NCBI GenBank assembly: GCA_020073145.1
Contig: JAIQFS010000007.1
Location: 1 to 64,000 of the forward strand
Source of the DNA: Terriglobia bacterium
Lineage (GTDB): Bacteria; Acidobacteriota; Terriglobia; Bryobacterales; Bryobacteraceae
Direction: 5' to 3'
DNA length: 64,000 nucleotides
The notes below the pieces were generated by a model that was not told the DNA's origin, did not search any database, and was given only the letters and a program-made list of their open reading frames with translations. Shown here in pieces: positions 62,904 through 64,000 of this stretch. Each line of letters starts with the position of its first letter. Position 1 is the first letter of the stretch. Position numbers and translations under genes: made by a program.

Positions 62904-64000
62904 CCATTCGTCCGCGCCATTGGACGACCTCCGTCGCCGCCGTGATCCTCGCCATGATGGCGATCCAGATGTCGAGTCTTGGCTTTTCGCCGCTCTTGCC
63001 GGCCATTCGCATAGACCTTGCCGCCTCTTACTCGCAGATGGGACTCTTCACCGGGATGTACGGGCTGATCGCGATCTTCATCAGCCTGCCCGCGGGAATC
63101 CTCGCTGCACGCTTCGGCGAAAAACGAATGCTTCTGAGCGGGCTGATAGTGACCGCCGTGGGTCTTGCGAGTCTTGGCGTTGCGCATAGCTACGGCGTCG
63201 CGCTCGCCAGCCGCGCGCTTTGGCTCGTCGGCTATCGGTTCGCGTTCATCTGTGTGTTCACCGCCATGGCAGTCGGGACTCCGGAAAAGTACCGCAGCAG
63301 AACGATGGGAACCCTCGGCGCGCTGGCCGCGCTTGCCTCGGTGATTGGCGCACCTTTCGGAACCCGCCTCGCCGAATCGGTCGGCTGGAGAGGCGGAATC
63401 TTCGGATTCGCGGGCATCGCCCTCGCCGGCGGAGCGCTCTTCGCAGCACTTTACTGGCCCGCCGCAACTGGCTCGGCATCTGCCGGGGGAGCTCACGGAT
63501 ATGCCTTCACTCCCGGACCTGTGTCTGCAATGCGCAATCCCGTTATGTGGGGGCTCATCTTCCTGGGCCTGATCAATATGGGCGGCTTCAGCGCTACATT
63601 TTTCGTCCCCTACGCGGTGGAGAGCGTCTTCGGTCTGAACGCGAGAGAATCGGCGGCCATCATCAGCTCCAGTTACCTTTTCAGCATCTTCCTCAATCTG
63701 ACCGTCGGTTGGCTGTGCGACCGTTATTCCCGTTGGAACATCATGATCGTTCTGGCAGTGCTGCTGGTTCCCGCCAGCTTCGCCGTGCTGTCGCACGATC
63801 TGCTTGTCTTCCGGATCGGCGTTGTGCTGGTAGTCTCGCTCGGCCACGCTGCGACGAATCAGATCTACGCGATCTGCGGCTCTGTCCTGGCCCGGAATGA
63901 GATTGGCACCGGAATGGGCATTGTCGGCTTGGGTAGCGGTATCTTCGGCTACCTTGGCCCGCAAATGCTGGGCTACCTGCGCGACTCCACCGGCGGTTTT
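62900..64000 (+). CDS. MFS transporter (partial, runs past the window end)
   Basis: At least 367 residues, from TTG 62900, which overlaps the stop of the dehydratase subunit (TTGA), to the window edge without a stop. It shows about ten hydrophobic segments, the first being TSVAAVILAMMAIQMSSLGF. The cytoplasmic loop has LAARFGEKRMLL, the usual motif A position. The strong antisense frame on the other strand is a shadow. As the last visible gene of the operon it probably imports or exports the compound handled by the CoA transferase and dehydratase. Confidence 0.8.
   Translation, partial: MTIRPRHWTTSVAAVILAMMAIQMSSLGFSPLLPAIRIDLAASYSQMGLFTGMYGLIAIFISLPAGILAARFGEKRMLLSGLIVTAVGLASLGVAHSYGVALASRALWLVGYRFAFICVFTAMAVGTPEKYRSRTMGTLGALAALASVIGAPFGTRLAESVGWRGGIFGFAGIALAGGALFAALYWPAATGSASAGGAHGYAFTPGPVSAMRNPVMWGLIFLGLINMGGFSATFFVPYAVESVFGLNARESAAIISSSYLFSIFLNLTVGWLCDRYSRWNIMIVLAVLLVPASFAVLSHDLLVFRIGVVLVVSLGHAATNQIYAICGSVLARNEIGTGMGIVGLGSGIFGYLGPQMLGYLRDSTGGF

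Noticed and set aside
62564-63964. A 466-codon open frame on the minus strand
   Set aside because: It is antisense to the dehydratase end and the MFS transporter. Its composition is low in hydrophobic residues and shows no family motif, while the plus-strand frame from 62900 is a clear membrane transporter.

Overview
The window looks like a chromosomal (or island-borne) segment of a high-GC Acidobacteriota, most plausibly of the Solibacter/Bryobacter type. The evidence is the mix of families: very large TonB-dependent receptors with an N-terminal carboxypeptidase-like domain, secreted cytochromes fused or paired with PQQ beta-propellers, the DUF1587-DUF1585 cytochrome/DUF1552 pair, secreted metallo-beta-lactamase-fold proteins, and at least six secreted proteins built around a GxWEGDTLVVETT-type motif. 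This placement is inference from gene content; no rRNA or other marker gene is present.

Layout. 1-6.1 kb: a transposase tail, a TonB-like protein, a fused spermidine-synthase-like membrane protein and a divergent pair of GxWEGD-motif proteins. A 3' half of tRNA-Asp at 6.4 kb looks like an attachment-site scar. 7-11.5 kb: a plus-strand operon (esterase, c-type cytochrome, PQQ dehydrogenase, ThuA-like protein). 12-16 kb: a metallo-beta-lactamase protein, a carboxymuconolactone-decarboxylase-like protein and a GH51-type glycosidase. 16.2-27.9 kb: minus-strand genes for a TonB receptor, a LysR regulator, and a run of secreted proteins ending at a photosynthetic-reaction-centre-type cytochrome and a double DoxX protein. 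27.9-31.2 kb: a split intradiol dioxygenase and a divergent cytochrome-PQQ dehydrogenase. 31.2-35.3 kb: esterase, tannase-family esterase and a frameshifted MFS transporter. 35.3-36.4 kb: a graveyard holding remnants of a sugar transporter, sucrose phosphorylase (with an internal inversion), a LacI regulator, a ceramidase and an esterase.

36.5-64 kb is the most coherent part. It encodes two paralogous alpha/beta-hydrolase operons, two tannase/feruloyl-esterase proteins, a PF00756-type esterase, a 1207-residue TonB receptor, a secreted ankyrin protein followed by the DUF1592/DUF1552/VOC genes, and an operon with a CaiB-type CoA transferase, two 2-hydroxyacyl-CoA-dehydratase-like subunits and an MFS transporter. 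A 666-residue regulator at 43.7-45.7 kb fuses a complete GntR/FCD protein to two complete TetR units, giving three DNA-binding domains. An 18-bp partial palindrome (WTACCWRTCRRCYGGTAW) occurs at four places, each in an upstream region of this part (36.49, 42.81, 45.84 and 50.95 kb) and each touching or adjoining a recognisable sigma70-type promoter. One copy lies upstream of the regulator itself. I infer a regulon for uptake and hydrolysis of ester-linked, probably plant phenolic, compounds under this triple-headed regulator.

Genes seem to cooperate as: outer-membrane uptake (TonB receptors), periplasmic ester cleavage (tannase, esterases), periplasmic oxidation (PQQ enzymes with cytochromes), ring cleavage (dioxygenase, apparently broken) and CoA activation with dehydration (CoA transferase, dehydratase-like proteins). 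Substrates are not proven by the sequence.
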